Notes: generated by a model from the letters alone, not told the origin. Shown: positions 8,607 through 18,266, numbered from the stretch's first letter. The stretch is 64,000 nt of DNA from Burkholderia sp. Bp9143 (GCF_003853645.1 NZ_QTPO01000006.1:62001-126000), one strand, 5' to 3'. Numbers and translations are program-made.

Positions 8607-10535
8607 ATGCACGGCCTTGTTTACAATGCCGGATTATTCAGTCCGGGCGACCGTGGGCTGCGATCCAGCCGATCCGCTCAATCACCGAATCACCGCACGC
8701 ATATTTTGGAATCTCTCACCCCTGCCCAGCGCAACGCCCACAACGCGAAGCTGTCGAGCTACGCGCATCGGCCGATCGCGTTCCTGTTCCGCTACATCCG
8801 TCTGCATCCCGTCGCGCACCTGGTCGTGCTCTGCAGCGTGCTGGCCGCCGTCGGCTGCGCGCTCGGCTCGCAATACGCGATCAAGCACCTGATCGACGTG
8901 CTCGCGACCGGGCGCCATCATCCAGGCCCGCTGTGGAGCGCGTTCGCGCTGCTCGTCGGGCTGATCGCGGCCGACAACCTGCTGTGGCGCGTCGGCGGCT
9001 GGGTCGCCGCGCACACGTTCGTCGCGGTCACCGGCGACCTGCGGCGCGACCTGTTCCAGTACCTGATCGGCCATTCGCCGACCTACTACTCGGAAAAGCA
9101 ACCGGGCACGCTCGCGAGCCGCATCACCGCCACGTCGAACGCCGTCTATACGTCCGAGAACACGATGGCGTGGAACGTGCTGCCGCCGTGCATCGCGGTG
9201 ATGGGCGCGATCCTGATGATCATCGTCGTGAACCCGCTGATGGCCGCCGGCCTGCTCGGCTGTTCGGCCGTGCTGTCCGTCGTGCTGTTCAAGCTCGCCG
9301 GGCGCGGCTCCGCGCGCCATCATGCGTTCGCGTCGAAGGCCGCCGCGGTCGACGGCGAGCTCGTCGACGTGATCGGCAACATGGGCCTCGTGCGCGCGTT
9401 CGGAATGACGCTGCGCGAACAGAAACGCTTCGGCGCGACGGTGAAGGCCGAGATGGACGCGCGCCAGCAAAGCCTGCTCTATCTCGAGAAGCTGCGCCTG
9501 CTGCACGCGGTGATCACCGCGATGCTGTCCGCCGGCCTGCTCGGCTGGGCGCTGTGGCTGTGGGACCAGGGCCGCGCGACCTCCGGCGACATCGTGCTCG
9601 TCAGCTCGCTGGGCTTCACGATCCTGCACGGCACGCGCGATCTGGCGGTCGCCCTCGTCGACGTCACGCAGCACGTGGCACGCCTGTCCGAAGCCGTGAA
9701 GACGCTGCTCGAGCCGCACGGGATGCCGGACAGCTCCGACGCACAACCGCTGTCGGCCAAGGGCGGGCGCGTCGATTTCGAACGCGTGACGTTCGCGTAT
9801 CCGCACCGCCGCGCGATCCTCGACCACTTCGACCTCCGTATCGAACCGGGCCAGCGCGTCGGCCTGATCGGCAAGTCGGGCGCCGGCAAGTCGACCGTGC
9901 TCGCGCTGCTGCAGCGTTTCTACGACACGCAGGACGGCGCCGTGAAGGTCGACGGCCAGGACGTGAAGGCGATCACGCAGGACAGCCTGCGCCATGCGAT
10001 CGCGCTCGTGCCGCAGGACATCTCGCTGCTGCACCGGACCATCTACGACAACATCGCGTACGGCCGCCCCGAGGCGACCCGCGAGGAAGTGCTCGCCGCC
10101 GCGCGCGACGCCCGCTGCTCCGAGTTCATCGAGGCGATGCCGGAAGGCTTCGACACGATCGTCGGCGACCGCGGCGTGAAGCTGTCGGGCGGCCAGCGCC
10201 AACGCATCGCGATCGCGCGCGCGATCCTGAAGGACGCGCCGATCCTGCTGCTCGACGAAGCGACGTCCGCACTCGACAGCGCATCCGAGGAAGCGATCCA
10301 GAGCGCGCTCGACCGCCTGATGGTCGGCCGCACGGTGATCGCGATCGCGCACCGGCTGTCGACGCTGCGCAACTTCGACCGGATCATCGTGATGAGCAAC
10401 GGCAAGGTGATCGACGACGGCAGCCCCGACGTGCTGCGCAACCGTCCGGGCCTGTACCGCGACCTGCTCGCGAAGCAGCACGGCCGCCATCACGCGCCCG
10501 ACGGCACCACGCCGACCGGCGAACGCGCGGCCTGA
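8607..10535 (+). CDS. MsbA-like lipid A/lipid ABC exporter (membrane + ATPase fused)
   Basis: This is a half-transporter with a six-helix membrane domain (about residues 55-330) fused to a C-terminal ABC ATPase. The ATPase has Walker A GKSGAGKST (about 425), the signature LSGGQRQR, Walker B ILLLDEATSALD and a switch His (IAHRLST). The overall form resembles MsbA, which flips lipid A-core across the inner membrane as a homodimer, and I assign it to that group. The first 33 codons are unlike the family. Translation may instead start at the TTG at 8706, or at another point near ESLTPAQRN. It faces otsA and shares a bidirectional terminator with it. Other lipid or drug substrates are possible. 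Confidence 0.85.
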   Translation: MHGLVYNAGLFSPGDRGLRSSRSAQSPNHRTHILESLTPAQRNAHNAKLSSYAHRPIAFLFRYIRLHPVAHLVVLCSVLAAVGCALGSQYAIKHLIDVLATGRHHPGPLWSAFALLVGLIAADNLLWRVGGWVAAHTFVAVTGDLRRDLFQYLIGHSPTYYSEKQPGTLASRITATSNAVYTSENTMAWNVLPPCIAVMGAILMIIVVNPLMAAGLLGCSAVLSVVLFKLAGRGSARHHAFASKAAAVDGELVDVIGNMGLVRAFGMTLREQKRFGATVKAEMDARQQSLLYLEKLRLLHAVITAMLSAGLLGWALWLWDQGRATSGDIVLVSSLGFTILHGTRDLAVALVDVTQHVARLSEAVKTLLEPHGMPDSSDAQPLSAKGGRVDFERVTFAYPHRRAILDHFDLRIEPGQRVGLIGKSGAGKSTVLALLQRFYDTQDGAVKVDGQDVKAITQDSLRHAIALVPQDISLLHRTIYDNIAYGRPEATREEVLAAARDARCSEFIEAMPEGFDTIVGDRGVKLSGGQRQRIAIARAILKDAPILLLDEATSALDSASEEAIQSALDRLMVGRTVIAIAHRLSTLRNFDRIIVMSNGKVIDDGSPDVLRNRPGLYRDLLAKQHGRHHAPDGTTPTGERAA

Positions 10536-10556
10536 CGCCAAGGCACGCTGCAGATA

Positions 10557-10592
10557 AAAAAGCCGCCGTGCTTCACGCACGGCGGCTTTTTT
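10557..10592. terminator. Bidirectional intrinsic terminator
   Basis: A perfect 10-bp stem (GCCGCCGTGC / GCACGGCGGC) with a 5-base loop is flanked by an A-run on the left and a T-run on the right. It can end transcription from both the rightward flippase gene and the leftward trehalose operon. Confidence 0.88.
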
Positions 10593-10629
10593 CATGGCAT
10601 CGCGCGACCTCCGCCGCGCAGCGCGGGGG

Positions 10630-12012
10630 TTACACGCGCTGCAGGTCGCGCAGGAAGTTGTCGCGCCACACCGACACGTTGTTCTCCCGCAGCTGCGCGA
10701 TCATGTCCGCATAACGCGCGCGCCGCTCGGCGAGCGGCATCGTCAGCGCCTGCGACAGCGCATCGGCCATCCCGTCGATGTCGATCGGATTGACGATCAG
10801 CGCGCCCGTCAGCTCGCGTGCCGCCCCCGCGAAGCGCGACAACACCAGCACGCCCGGATCGTCCGGATTCTGCGCGGACACATACTCCTTCGCGACGAGG
10901 TTCATCCCGTCGCGCAGTGGCGTCACGAAGCCGACGCGCGCGAGGCGATACAGCGCGGCGAGCACCTGCCGGTCGTACTGGCGGTGAATGTAGAGGATCG
11001 GCGCCCAGTCGAGCTCCGCATAGCGGCCGTTGATGCGCCCCGACTCCGCTTCGAGCTGCAGGCGGATATCCTGGTACGCGCGCAGGTCGGCGCGCGTCGA
11101 CGGCGCGATCTGCAGGAACGACACGCGGTTGCGGATCGAGGTCTGGTGCTCCAGCAGCTTCTCGAACGCGCGGAACCGCTCGACGAGCCCCTTCGAATAA
11201 TCGAGCCGGTCGACGCTCATGATCAGTTGGCGCCCGCGCAGCGACGTGGCCATGCGCGCGGCCTTGCCGTTCTCGCCCGCCTGCGCGAGCGACGCGATCT
11301 CGTCCGGATACACGCCGATCGGATAGGCGGCCGCGCGCAGCGTGTTGCCGAACGCGCTCACGCGCACCGTGTGCCCTTCGCGCGCCACTTCGCCGCCGGC
11401 CTCGAACTCGATGTAGTCGCAGAACGCGCGCAGGTCCGGCTCTGTCTGGAAGCCGAGCAGGTCGAACGCGCACAGCGACTCGACGAGCTCGCGATGCGGC
11501 GGCACGTTGACCAGCACCTGCGCGGCCGGAAACGGAATGTGCAGGAAAAAGCCGATGCGGTTCTTCACGCCGGCCGCACGCAGCGCACGCGCGAACGGGA
11601 TCAGGTGATAGTCGTGCACCCAGATCACGTCGTCGTCCTGCAGCAGCGGCACGAGCTGCTGCGCGAGCCAGACGTTCACGCGGCTGTAGCCGTCGAACTC
11701 GTGGCGGTCGTACTGGATCAGGTCCGCGCGGTAATGGAACGCGGGCCACAGCGTCGCGTTCGAGAAACCGCGGTAGTACTGGTCGTAATCGCGGCGCGAC
11801 AGCCCGACGGTCGCGAACGTCACGGGGCCGCGCTCCTCGATGCGGATCTGCGGCTGCGGCGCACCGGACGCGACCACCTCGCCGCTCCAGCCGAACCACA
11901 TGCCGCCCGTCTCCTTCAGCGCATCGTAGACGCCGATCGCGAGGCCGCCCGCCGCCGGCTCGCCTTCCGAAATCGGGGCGACGCGGTTCGAAACGATGAT
12001 GAGTCGACTCAT
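10630..12012 (-). CDS. otsA: Trehalose-6-phosphate synthase
   Basis: This GT20 family enzyme of 460 residues joins UDP-glucose (or another NDP-glucose) to glucose-6-phosphate to give trehalose-6-phosphate in the cytoplasm. The glucose-6-phosphate loop (AAGGLAIG, about 20-28), VWVHDYHL (about 140), [10 protein letters not shown] (about 260) and [11 protein letters not shown] (about 355) are all present. Its start overlaps the otsB stop by four bases (ATGA), so the two are translationally coupled, with otsB first. Together they make trehalose, an osmo- and desiccation protectant. The gene ends at the shared bidirectional terminator. Confidence 0.96.
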   Translation of the reverse strand: MSRLIIVSNRVAPISEGEPAAGGLAIGVYDALKETGGMWFGWSGEVVASGAPQPQIRIEERGPVTFATVGLSRRDYDQYYRGFSNATLWPAFHYRADLIQYDRHEFDGYSRVNVWLAQQLVPLLQDDDVIWVHDYHLIPFARALRAAGVKNRIGFFLHIPFPAAQVLVNVPPHRELVESLCAFDLLGFQTEPDLRAFCDYIEFEAGGEVAREGHTVRVSAFGNTLRAAAYPIGVYPDEIASLAQAGENGKAARMATSLRGRQLIMSVDRLDYSKGLVERFRAFEKLLEHQTSIRNRVSFLQIAPSTRADLRAYQDIRLQLEAESGRINGRYAELDWAPILYIHRQYDRQVLAALYRLARVGFVTPLRDGMNLVAKEYVSAQNPDDPGVLVLSRFAGAARELTGALIVNPIDIDGMADALSQALTMPLAERRARYADMIAQLRENNVSVWRDNFLRDLQRV

Positions 12013-12791
12013 GCGCCCGTCTGCTCCGCACCAAGCCAGCGGGCGATCTGCGCGTGCAGCGCGTCGACCGAGTCGAGCCGCGTGCGGGCCGACGTCTCGC
12101 CCGCGCCGACCTTGATCGACAGGCCGCCGCGCGCGTTGACCACCGCGAAGCCCTTCTCGTCGGTCAGATCGTCGCCCGCGAACAGCGGCACTCGGCCCGC
12201 GAACGGCGGCTCGTCGAGGAACGCGGCCAGTGCGCGCCCCTTGTCGACGCCCTTCGGCTTGATCTCGAACACCATCTTGCCGGGCTGCAGCACGTAGGCA
12301 TCCGCATATTCGGCGACGAGGCGCTCGGCGGCTGCGCGCGCGACCGGTTCGCGCTCGGGTGCGTTGCGGTAGTGCAGCGCGACGGCCGCACCCTTGATTT
12401 CGAGCAGCATGCCCGGATGACGGTCGACGACGGACGCGAGCTCGCGCTCGATGCGCAGCAGCCGCTCGTCGTTGAAGCCGATGCGCTGCGTGTCGCCGTT
12501 CGCGTCGCGACGTTCGGCGCCGTGCAGACCCGCGATCGGCAAGTCCGGCATGTTCAGGAACGTGTCGATGTTGTCGATGCCGCGGCCCGACACGACGGCG
12601 ACCGCGCCGTGCGAGCGGCGCCGCAGTTCATCGAGCAGCGTCAGCAGCGACGGCGGCACGTGAATGCTGTCGGGCGTCGGCGCCAGCTCGACGAGCGTGC
12701 CGTCGAAGTCGAAAAAGAACGCGGTATCGGTCAGGGACAGGGAAGCCGGAACGGATTGCATCGATTCGATAGGCTGAGGAGCGGCCTGCAA
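12009..12791 (-). CDS. otsB: Trehalose-6-phosphate phosphatase
   Basis: This 260-residue HAD-superfamily phosphatase removes phosphate from trehalose-6-phosphate to release trehalose. HAD motif I is FFDFDGTLVEL (nucleophile Asp about 28). Motif II is in VVSGRGIDN (about 68), and the late acidic motif is FAGDDLTDEKGF (about 210). Length matches the usual 250-270. A second in-frame ATG ten codons in (MQSVPASLS) could be the true start. It is the promoter-proximal gene of an otsB-otsA pair with a 4-base overlap. Confidence 0.94.
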   Translation of the reverse strand: MQAAPQPIESMQSVPASLSLTDTAFFFDFDGTLVELAPTPDSIHVPPSLLTLLDELRRRSHGAVAVVSGRGIDNIDTFLNMPDLPIAGLHGAERRDANGDTQRIGFNDERLLRIERELASVVDRHPGMLLEIKGAAVALHYRNAPEREPVARAAAERLVAEYADAYVLQPGKMVFEIKPKGVDKGRALAAFLDEPPFAGRVPLFAGDDLTDEKGFAVVNARGGLSIKVGAGETSARTRLDSVDALHAQIARWLGAEQTGA

Positions 12792-13029
12792 ACGCGGGGC
12801 CGCCGCTGCGAGAATGGAATTGTGCGCATCTTACCGCGCCTGCGTATCGAGATGGGCGAAACTGGCGCAGTGCGGGCCACTCGCCGCCCCGCCGCGTCAA
12901 CTGCGACATATTGCCCCGCTCGCCCATGCCGTACGGGTTTCGAAAGGACGCGGGCGCGGGAATTGCGCTACAGTCGGCAACCGCCGGCCGCGCGACGCAT
13001 GGCGCCGCGCCGGCCGGCGACCGTTCCAT

Positions 13030-13695
13030 ATGGAAACAGTCCCTAAGATGTCGCCTGCCCGTCCCGCGCCGCACCGGCGCTTCTTCAGCCTCACCCGCTT
13101 CGTCCGCACGGCCGCGGCGCTGACCGCCGCCGTCGCGCTCGCCGCGTGCACGCACGACGAGCCGAACTGGCGCCTGACCAACGTCACGGGCCACCTGCCC
13201 GACCTGTCGTTCACGCTCACCGGCGGCGACGGCCGCCCGGTCGACGCGAACGCGTTTCGCGGCCGCGTCGCGCTTGTCTACTTCGGCTACACTCACTGTC
13301 CGGACGTCTGCCCCGAAACGATGGCGCGGCTGATGGAAGTGCTTTCGAAGCTCGGCCCGCGAGCGCACGACGTGCGCATCCTGTTCGTCTCGGTCGATCC
13401 CGCCCGCGACACGCCGCAGGCGATGCAGTCGTACGTCGCCGCGTTCGACGCCGCGCACGCACGCGGCCTGACCGGCACCGACGGCCAGATCGAATCGCTC
13501 GCGAAACGCTATCGCGTCGCGTACCAGATGGAGAAACGCGATCCGTCCGGTGGCTACGAAGTCACGCACAGCTCGGCCGTATACATCTTCGACGCGAACG
13601 GCCGCGCGCGCCTGCTCGCGACCGACCGCGATTCGCCCGACGCCATCGCCGCCGATGTGCGCCGGATCGTCGACACCGCCTCCACCCCCTCCTGA
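13030..13695 (+). CDS. SCO1/SenC-family copper chaperone lipoprotein
   Basis: This 221-residue thioredoxin-fold protein delivers copper to the CuA centre of cytochrome oxidase and may also act as a thiol reductase. The copper site is complete: CPDVC within YTHCPDVCP, and the distal His in YEVTHSSAV. A hydrophobic N-terminus ending LAACT is a lipobox, so it is a lipoprotein facing the periplasm. The frame is open further upstream, but that part is not protein-like. I chose the ATG at 13030; an ATG six codons later is also possible. It is the first of three same-strand genes, with PCu(A)C and CtaG, dedicated to copper insertion into oxidases. Confidence 0.93.
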   Translation: METVPKMSPARPAPHRRFFSLTRFVRTAAALTAAVALAACTHDEPNWRLTNVTGHLPDLSFTLTGGDGRPVDANAFRGRVALVYFGYTHCPDVCPETMARLMEVLSKLGPRAHDVRILFVSVDPARDTPQAMQSYVAAFDAAHARGLTGTDGQIESLAKRYRVAYQMEKRDPSGGYEVTHSSAVYIFDANGRARLLATDRDSPDAIAADVRRIVDTASTPS

Positions 13696-13710
13696 ATTCC
13701 GAACTCCGAC

Positions 13711-14151
13711 ATGAAGACGACCCTCAAGACGTTCGCCCTCCTCGCCGCGCTGTGCACCAGCGCGCACGCCTACGCCGCCGGCGCGATCACCGCGCAGAAT
13801 GCATGGGTGCGCTGGCTGCCGAACCAGCTGCCCGCGGGCGGCTACGTGACGCTCGTCAACACGGGCGACAAACCGGTCGATCTCGTCGACGTCGACAGCC
13901 CCGACTACGGGATGGCGATGCTGCACCAGACCGTGTCGAACGGCTCGACACAGAAGATGGAAATGGTCGACAAGCTGACGATCCCCGCGCGCGGCAAGGT
14001 CGACATCGCGCCGGGCGGCTATCACTTCATGCTCGAGGAACCGAAGCACGCGATCAGGCCCGGCGACACCGTGCGCCTGCGCCTGAAATTCTCCGACGGC
14101 GAGACGGTCGACACGCCGTTCGCCGTGAAGTCGCCGGCCCAGGCGAAGTGA
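13711..14151 (+). CDS. Periplasmic copper chaperone PCu(A)C
   Basis: This 146-residue secreted cupredoxin-like protein binds Cu(I) and passes it to SCO1 or directly to cytochrome c oxidase. The diagnostic H-x10-M-x21-H-x-M copper motif is exact: His in MLHQT, Met after ten residues, then HFM 21 residues later. A signal peptide is expected to be cut after AYA (about residue 22). It lies 15 bases after the SCO1 gene and 10 bases before the ctaG-like gene, so one transcript is likely. Length is normal for the family. Confidence 0.94.
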   Translation: MKTTLKTFALLAALCTSAHAYAAGAITAQNAWVRWLPNQLPAGGYVTLVNTGDKPVDLVDVDSPDYGMAMLHQTVSNGSTQKMEMVDKLTIPARGKVDIAPGGYHFMLEEPKHAIRPGDTVRLRLKFSDGETVDTPFAVKSPAQAK

Positions 14152-14161
14152 TGCGCGCGCG

Positions 14162-15034
14162 ATGAACGTCCTGTACTGGCTCGATCCGTGGGAACCGTCG
14201 CCGACCGTGGTCATCGCGGTGCTGACGGCCGCCGTGCTGTTCGCGCGCGGCGTGAAGAAGGCGAAGGTGTCACCGCTGCGGCAGTTCTCGTTCTGGCTCG
14301 GGCTGACGGCGCTCTACCTCGCGCTGCATACGCGGCTCGACTACTTCTTCGAGCACGAATTCTTCATGCACCGCGCGCAGCACCTCGTGCTGCATCACCT
14401 CGGGCCGTTCTTCATCGCGCTGGCTTATCCGGGTGCGGCGATCCGCGCGGGCATTCCGTTTCGCTGGCGGCAGCGCTTCGTGCGCCCCGCGCTCGCGTGG
14501 GTACCCGTGCGCGCGACGCTCGACGTGGTGTTCCATCCGGTCGTCGCGGTCGTGCTGTTCGTCGGGCTGATCTATTTCTGGCTGCTGTCGCCGATCCACT
14601 TCATCGCGATGCTCGACTGGCGCCTGTATCGCGTGATGAACTGGAGCATGGTGATCGATGGGCTGCTGTTCTGGTGGCTCGTCGTCGATCCGCGTCCCGC
14701 GCCGCCCGCACGGCTGTCGCCGGGCCGCCGGATCCTGATCGTCGTCGCGGCGATCCCGCCGCAGATCGCGCTCGGCGCGCTGATCTTCTTCACGCCGCAC
14801 GAGCTGTATCCGATCTACTCGATCTGCGGACGCGCATTCACATGGCTCAGCCCGCTGCGCGACCAGCAGATCGGCGGCCTGCTGTTGTGGATTCCAGGTT
14901 CGATGATGAGCGTGATCGGTGCGCTGATCGCGCTGCGGCACTGGTTGCGGTTGTCCGCGCGCGGCCGTTTGATCGAAGAACGGGCTGCCGCCCGGCCCGC
15001 GGCACGCCCTTCGGTGACGCGCGCCGCCCACTGA
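14162..15034 (+). CDS. Cytochrome c oxidase assembly protein, caa3-CtaG family
   Basis: This 290-residue integral membrane protein has about seven hydrophobic segments. Conserved features of the caa3_CtaG family are visible: HTRLDYFFEHEFFMHRAQH in the first third, several His residues near membrane faces, and TPHELYPIY with a late tryptophan-rich loop. Members are required for caa3 oxidase assembly in Bacillus. In proteobacteria they are thought to aid copper insertion or export across the membrane. It ends the SCO1-PCu(A)C-CtaG set. The oxidase structural genes are not in this window. Confidence 0.88.
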   Translation: MNVLYWLDPWEPSPTVVIAVLTAAVLFARGVKKAKVSPLRQFSFWLGLTALYLALHTRLDYFFEHEFFMHRAQHLVLHHLGPFFIALAYPGAAIRAGIPFRWRQRFVRPALAWVPVRATLDVVFHPVVAVVLFVGLIYFWLLSPIHFIAMLDWRLYRVMNWSMVIDGLLFWWLVVDPRPAPPARLSPGRRILIVVAAIPPQIALGALIFFTPHELYPIYSICGRAFTWLSPLRDQQIGGLLLWIPGSMMSVIGALIALRHWLRLSARGRLIEERAAARPAARPSVTRAAH

Positions 15035-15046
15035 CGGCGCGGCGCG

Positions 15047-15538
15047 TCAGTCGCGCACGCTGGTCATCCACACGTGCGGGATGCCATCCTCGTCGTGCAC
15101 GTCCGAGCTCGGCGTGAAGCCGAATGCCCCATAGAAGCGCTGCAGGTGGGCCTGCGCATGCAGGCTCACCTGCGCATCCGGCCACTGCGCGCGGATGTGC
15201 TCGAGCGCGCGCGAGATCAGCGCATTGCCGAGGCCCGCACCGCGAAACGGGGGGGTCGTCAGCACGCGGCCGATGCGCACGTCGGTGTGCTGCGCGTCCG
15301 GCAGCAGCACGCGCAGGTAGCCGGCGAGGCGGCCCGCGGGATCGTACGCCGCCAGATGCCATGCGGCCTGGTCCGCATCGTCGATGTCGCGATACACGCA
15401 GTTCTGCTCGACGACGAACACGGCGCTGCGCGCGTCGAGGATCGAATAAACTTCACGCGCCGTCAGCGCGTCGAAGAATTTCCAGCGCCAGTCGAGATCG
15501 TCGGCGCGCAGGGATGCGGCAGGTGCGGAAGCGTTCAT
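15047..15538 (-). CDS. GNAT acetyltransferase, ElaA family
   Basis: This 163-residue GCN5-related N-acetyltransferase is of the ElaA type. The acetyl-CoA loop reads RVLTTPPFRGAGLGNALI (about residues 84-101), with the family's RAEVFVVEQ-like segment ARSAVFVVEQNCVY at about 35-48 and LHAQAHLQRFYGAFGF near the end. The substrate is unknown for this family. The frame runs 43 codons further upstream, but the ATG at 15538 begins a family-like N-terminus. It is convergent with ctaG (12 bases between stops), and its upstream region contains the terminator of the pirin gene. Confidence 0.85.
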   Translation of the reverse strand: MNASAPAASLRADDLDWRWKFFDALTAREVYSILDARSAVFVVEQNCVYRDIDDADQAAWHLAAYDPAGRLAGYLRVLLPDAQHTDVRIGRVLTTPPFRGAGLGNALISRALEHIRAQWPDAQVSLHAQAHLQRFYGAFGFTPSSDVHDEDGIPHVWMTSVRD

Positions 15539-15630
15539 GGTCGGTCCTGATTCGGGCGCGCCGGCCGGCGCGCGGCAACCGTCGATTATGCCTCGAAGCG
15601 CACGCGGCACGCGACCGCCCTTCCGCGCAT

Positions 15631-15657
15631 GAAAAAAGCCCCGCACTGCGCGGGGCC
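15631..15657 (-). terminator. Intrinsic terminator after the pirin gene
   Basis: Read leftwards, a 7-bp GC stem (GCCCCGC/GCGGGGC) with a 5-base loop is followed by six T residues. It lies directly beyond the stop codon of the leftward pirin gene. Confidence 0.75.
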
Positions 15658-15663
15658 TGTCCA

Positions 15664-16530
15664 TCATGCCGGCATCCGGCCGAAGCGGCCGTTGTTGAAA
15701 TCGTCGATCGCGGTCCGGATTTCCTCTTGCGAGTTCATCACGAACGGCCCGTAACCGACGACCGGCTCATCGATCGGTTCGCCGCTCAGGATCAGCAACT
15801 TGGCGTCGCCGTTCGCTTCGATCTCGACGTCGCGCCCGTCGCGGCTCAGTTGCACGAACTGCGCTTCGCGGGCGACCGTCTCGCCGTTCACCAGTAACGT
15901 ACCGCTCAGCACGACCACCGCGAGCGTCCGCCCTTCGGCGATCGGGAACCGCGCACGGCCGCCGGCCGCGAGCCGCACGTCCCACACGTCGATCGGCGTG
16001 TGCGTGCGGGCCGGGCCGCGCCGCCCGTCGAGTTCTCCCGCGATGATCCGCGCACGCCCCGCACCGTACGGCAGTTCGATCACCGGGATGTCCGCGTTCA
16101 GCAGCGTCTGATAGCCGGGTGCGCCCATCTTGTCGGCGGCAGGCAGGTTCACCCACAGCTGCACCATCTCGAGCGGGCCGCCACGCTTCGTAAATGCTTC
16201 CGAGTGGAATTCCTCGTGCAGGATCCCGCTCGCGGCCGTCATCCACTGCACGTCGCCCGGGCCGATCACGCCGCCCGCGCCGGTCGAGTCGCGGTGTGCG
16301 ACTTCGCCGTCATAGACGATCGTCACCGTTTCGAACCCGCGGTGCGGGTGCTGGCCCACCCCGCGCGGTGCCGAAGCCGGCTCGAAATTCGCAGGCCCCG
16401 CGTAGTCGAGCAGCAGGAACGGGCTCAGGTGCGCCCCGTGAGACTGATAGCTGAACATCGAACGCACCGGGAAACCGTCGCCGACCCAATGGCCGCGCGG
16501 CGCACTGTAAACACCCTGGATCTTCTTCAT
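15664..16530 (-). CDS. Pirin family protein
   Basis: This 288-residue bicupin of the pirin family binds Fe(II). Some members have quercetin 2,3-dioxygenase activity; others act as redox-dependent regulators. The N-cupin metal ligands are visible in HPHRGFETVTIVYDGEVAHRDS (about residues 57-78) and HEEFHSE (about 100). Pirin C-terminal features (SGEPIDEPVVGYGPFVMN) end the protein. Start chosen at MKKIQGVYSAP, preceded by GGAGAAGG at good spacing, although an upstream frame is open. It is divergent from a LysR regulator 110 bases away, the usual arrangement for a LysR-controlled target gene. Confidence 0.92.
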   Translation of the reverse strand: MKKIQGVYSAPRGHWVGDGFPVRSMFSYQSHGAHLSPFLLLDYAGPANFEPASAPRGVGQHPHRGFETVTIVYDGEVAHRDSTGAGGVIGPGDVQWMTAASGILHEEFHSEAFTKRGGPLEMVQLWVNLPAADKMGAPGYQTLLNADIPVIELPYGAGRARIIAGELDGRRGPARTHTPIDVWDVRLAAGGRARFPIAEGRTLAVVVLSGTLLVNGETVAREAQFVQLSRDGRDVEIEANGDAKLLILSGEPIDEPVVGYGPFVMNSQEEIRTAIDDFNNGRFGRMPA

Positions 16531-16640
16531 TTGCCTTCTCCGAATTGCGGCGAAACACCTGTTTCGCATCCTGGGTACGAATATAGTGGTGGGACGATTG
16601 ATCCGGTAGACTGCCAAAATCGCACTCAGCGTTCTATTTT

Positions 16641-17558
16641 ATGAACGATAACAAACGGGATCTGAACGATCTCTATTACTTCGTGCAGGTCGTCGAGCAC
16701 GGCGGCTTCGCGCCGGCCGGGCGCGCGCTGAACATGCCGAAATCGAAGTTGAGCCGCCGCATCGCGCTGCTCGAGGCGCGGCTCGGGATGCGGTTGATCC
16801 AGCGCTCGACGCGCCGCTTCACCGTCACCGACGTCGGCCAGACCTACTACGCGCACTGTCGCGCGATGCTCGTCGAAGCGGACGCAGCCGACGAGGCGAT
16901 CGCGCTGCTGCACGAGGAGCCGCGCGGCATCGTGCGGGTCAGTTGTCCGATCGTGCTGCTCGATTCGCTGGTCGGCACGATGATCGCCGCGTTCATGGTC
17001 GCGTGCCCGCGCGTCGAGATTTACCTGGAAGCGACCAACCGGCGCGTCGACGTGGTCGGCGAAGGGATCGACGTCGCGATCCGCGTGCGCCCGCCGCCGC
17101 TCGAGGACAGCGATCTCGCGCTGCGCGTGCTGGCCGAGCGCGGCCAATGCCTCGTCGCGAGCCCCGCGTTGCTGCGTGAGCTCGGCGTGCCGGCCGTCCC
17201 CGCCGACCTGACCCGGCTGCCGAGCCTCGATCACGGCGTGCCGCAGACCACGCACGTATGGCGGCTGCGCGGCCCCGACGGCGCGCACGCGGAAATCCAC
17301 CACCAGCCGCGGCTCGTGACGGGCGGCATGCTCGCGCTGCGCGCGGCGGCCGTCGCCGGGGTCGGTGTCGTGCAGTTGCCGACGATGATGGTGCGCGACG
17401 AAGTCGCGCGCGGCGAACTGGCGACCGTGCTGCCGGACTGGGCGCCGCGCCGCGAGATCGTGCACGCGGTGTTCGCGTCGCGGCGCGGGCTGCTGCCCGC
17501 GGTGCGTGCGCTACTCGACTTCCTGGCCGAGCGGTTCGCCGAACTCGAACCCGATTGA
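16641..17558 (+). CDS. LysR-family transcriptional regulator
   Basis: This 305-residue regulator has an N-terminal winged helix-turn-helix (about 8-66: LYYFVQVVEHGGFAPAGRAL, then KSKLSRRIALLE). A periplasmic-binding-protein-like effector domain follows (about 92-295). It is divergently transcribed from the pirin gene, and LysR proteins normally activate or repress such a partner and repress themselves. It is similar in style to the regulators next to pirin-type quercetinase genes in Burkholderia. The effector is unknown. Length is standard. Confidence 0.92.
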   Translation: MNDNKRDLNDLYYFVQVVEHGGFAPAGRALNMPKSKLSRRIALLEARLGMRLIQRSTRRFTVTDVGQTYYAHCRAMLVEADAADEAIALLHEEPRGIVRVSCPIVLLDSLVGTMIAAFMVACPRVEIYLEATNRRVDVVGEGIDVAIRVRPPPLEDSDLALRVLAERGQCLVASPALLRELGVPAVPADLTRLPSLDHGVPQTTHVWRLRGPDGAHAEIHHQPRLVTGGMLALRAAAVAGVGVVQLPTMMVRDEVARGELATVLPDWAPRREIVHAVFASRRGLLPAVRALLDFLAERFAELEPD

Positions 17559-17691
17559 GCGACGGCGCGGCGCGTTCGACACGGCGCTCGCGAACCGCGC
17601 GCTGCAAACAGGCCGCGCGTGCCGTAGACTGCGGGACGCGCATCGCGCTTTTCACAACCCCGCTGTTCACAACCCTTTCCGCATTTCAGCC

Positions 17692-18204
17692 ATGTTCACG
17701 CTGTCCACCGACCCACACGCCTCCAAGGCCGAACACTATGCGACGCTCGTCGAGCAGGCATGCGCGCTCGTCGAATCGGAGCGCGACCTGACGGCGAACG
17801 CCGCGAACTTCGCCGCGCTCGTCTATCACTCCCTCGACCGCCTGAACTGGGCCGGCTTCTATTTCTTCGACGGGACGGAACTCGTGGTCGGCCCGTTCCA
17901 GGGCATGCCCGCGTGCGTGCGGATCGCGCTCGGCAAGGGCGTGTGCGGCACGGCTGCGCAGACCCGCGAAACGCAGGTCGTGCGCGACGTGCATGCATTT
18001 CCCGGCCATATCGCCTGCGATGCCGCGTCGGAATCGGAAATCGTCGTGCCGCTGGTGGCGGCCGACGGCACGCTGATCGGCGTGTGGGACGTCGACAGCC
18101 CCGTCGCCGCGCGTTTCGACGACGAGGACCGTAACGGGATGGAAGCGCTGTGCCACGTGTTCGTCGAACACGCGTGGCAGAAGGCGCGCGGTCGAGCCGC
18201 GTGA
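17692..18204 (+). CDS. Free methionine-(R)-sulfoxide reductase (GAF domain)
   Basis: This 170-residue single GAF-domain enzyme reduces free Met-R-sulfoxide. The three cysteines of the fRMsr family are present at residues 75, 85 and 109 (PACVRIALGKGVCG and HIACD). Their spacing of 10 and 24 is the same as in the E. coli enzyme (YebR, MsrC), so catalysis should be intact. The open frame extends far upstream, but the ATG at MFTLSTD starts the family homology. It ends at a strong terminator and is convergent with map. Role: repair of oxidised methionine. Confidence 0.93.
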   Translation: MFTLSTDPHASKAEHYATLVEQACALVESERDLTANAANFAALVYHSLDRLNWAGFYFFDGTELVVGPFQGMPACVRIALGKGVCGTAAQTRETQVVRDVHAFPGHIACDAASESEIVVPLVAADGTLIGVWDVDSPVAARFDDEDRNGMEALCHVFVEHAWQKARGRAA

Positions 18205-18266
18205 CGCTGCCGGCCGCGGCCGCGGAAGCAGCTGCCTGCTGATCGCGCCGCTCGGCCGCCAATGAC

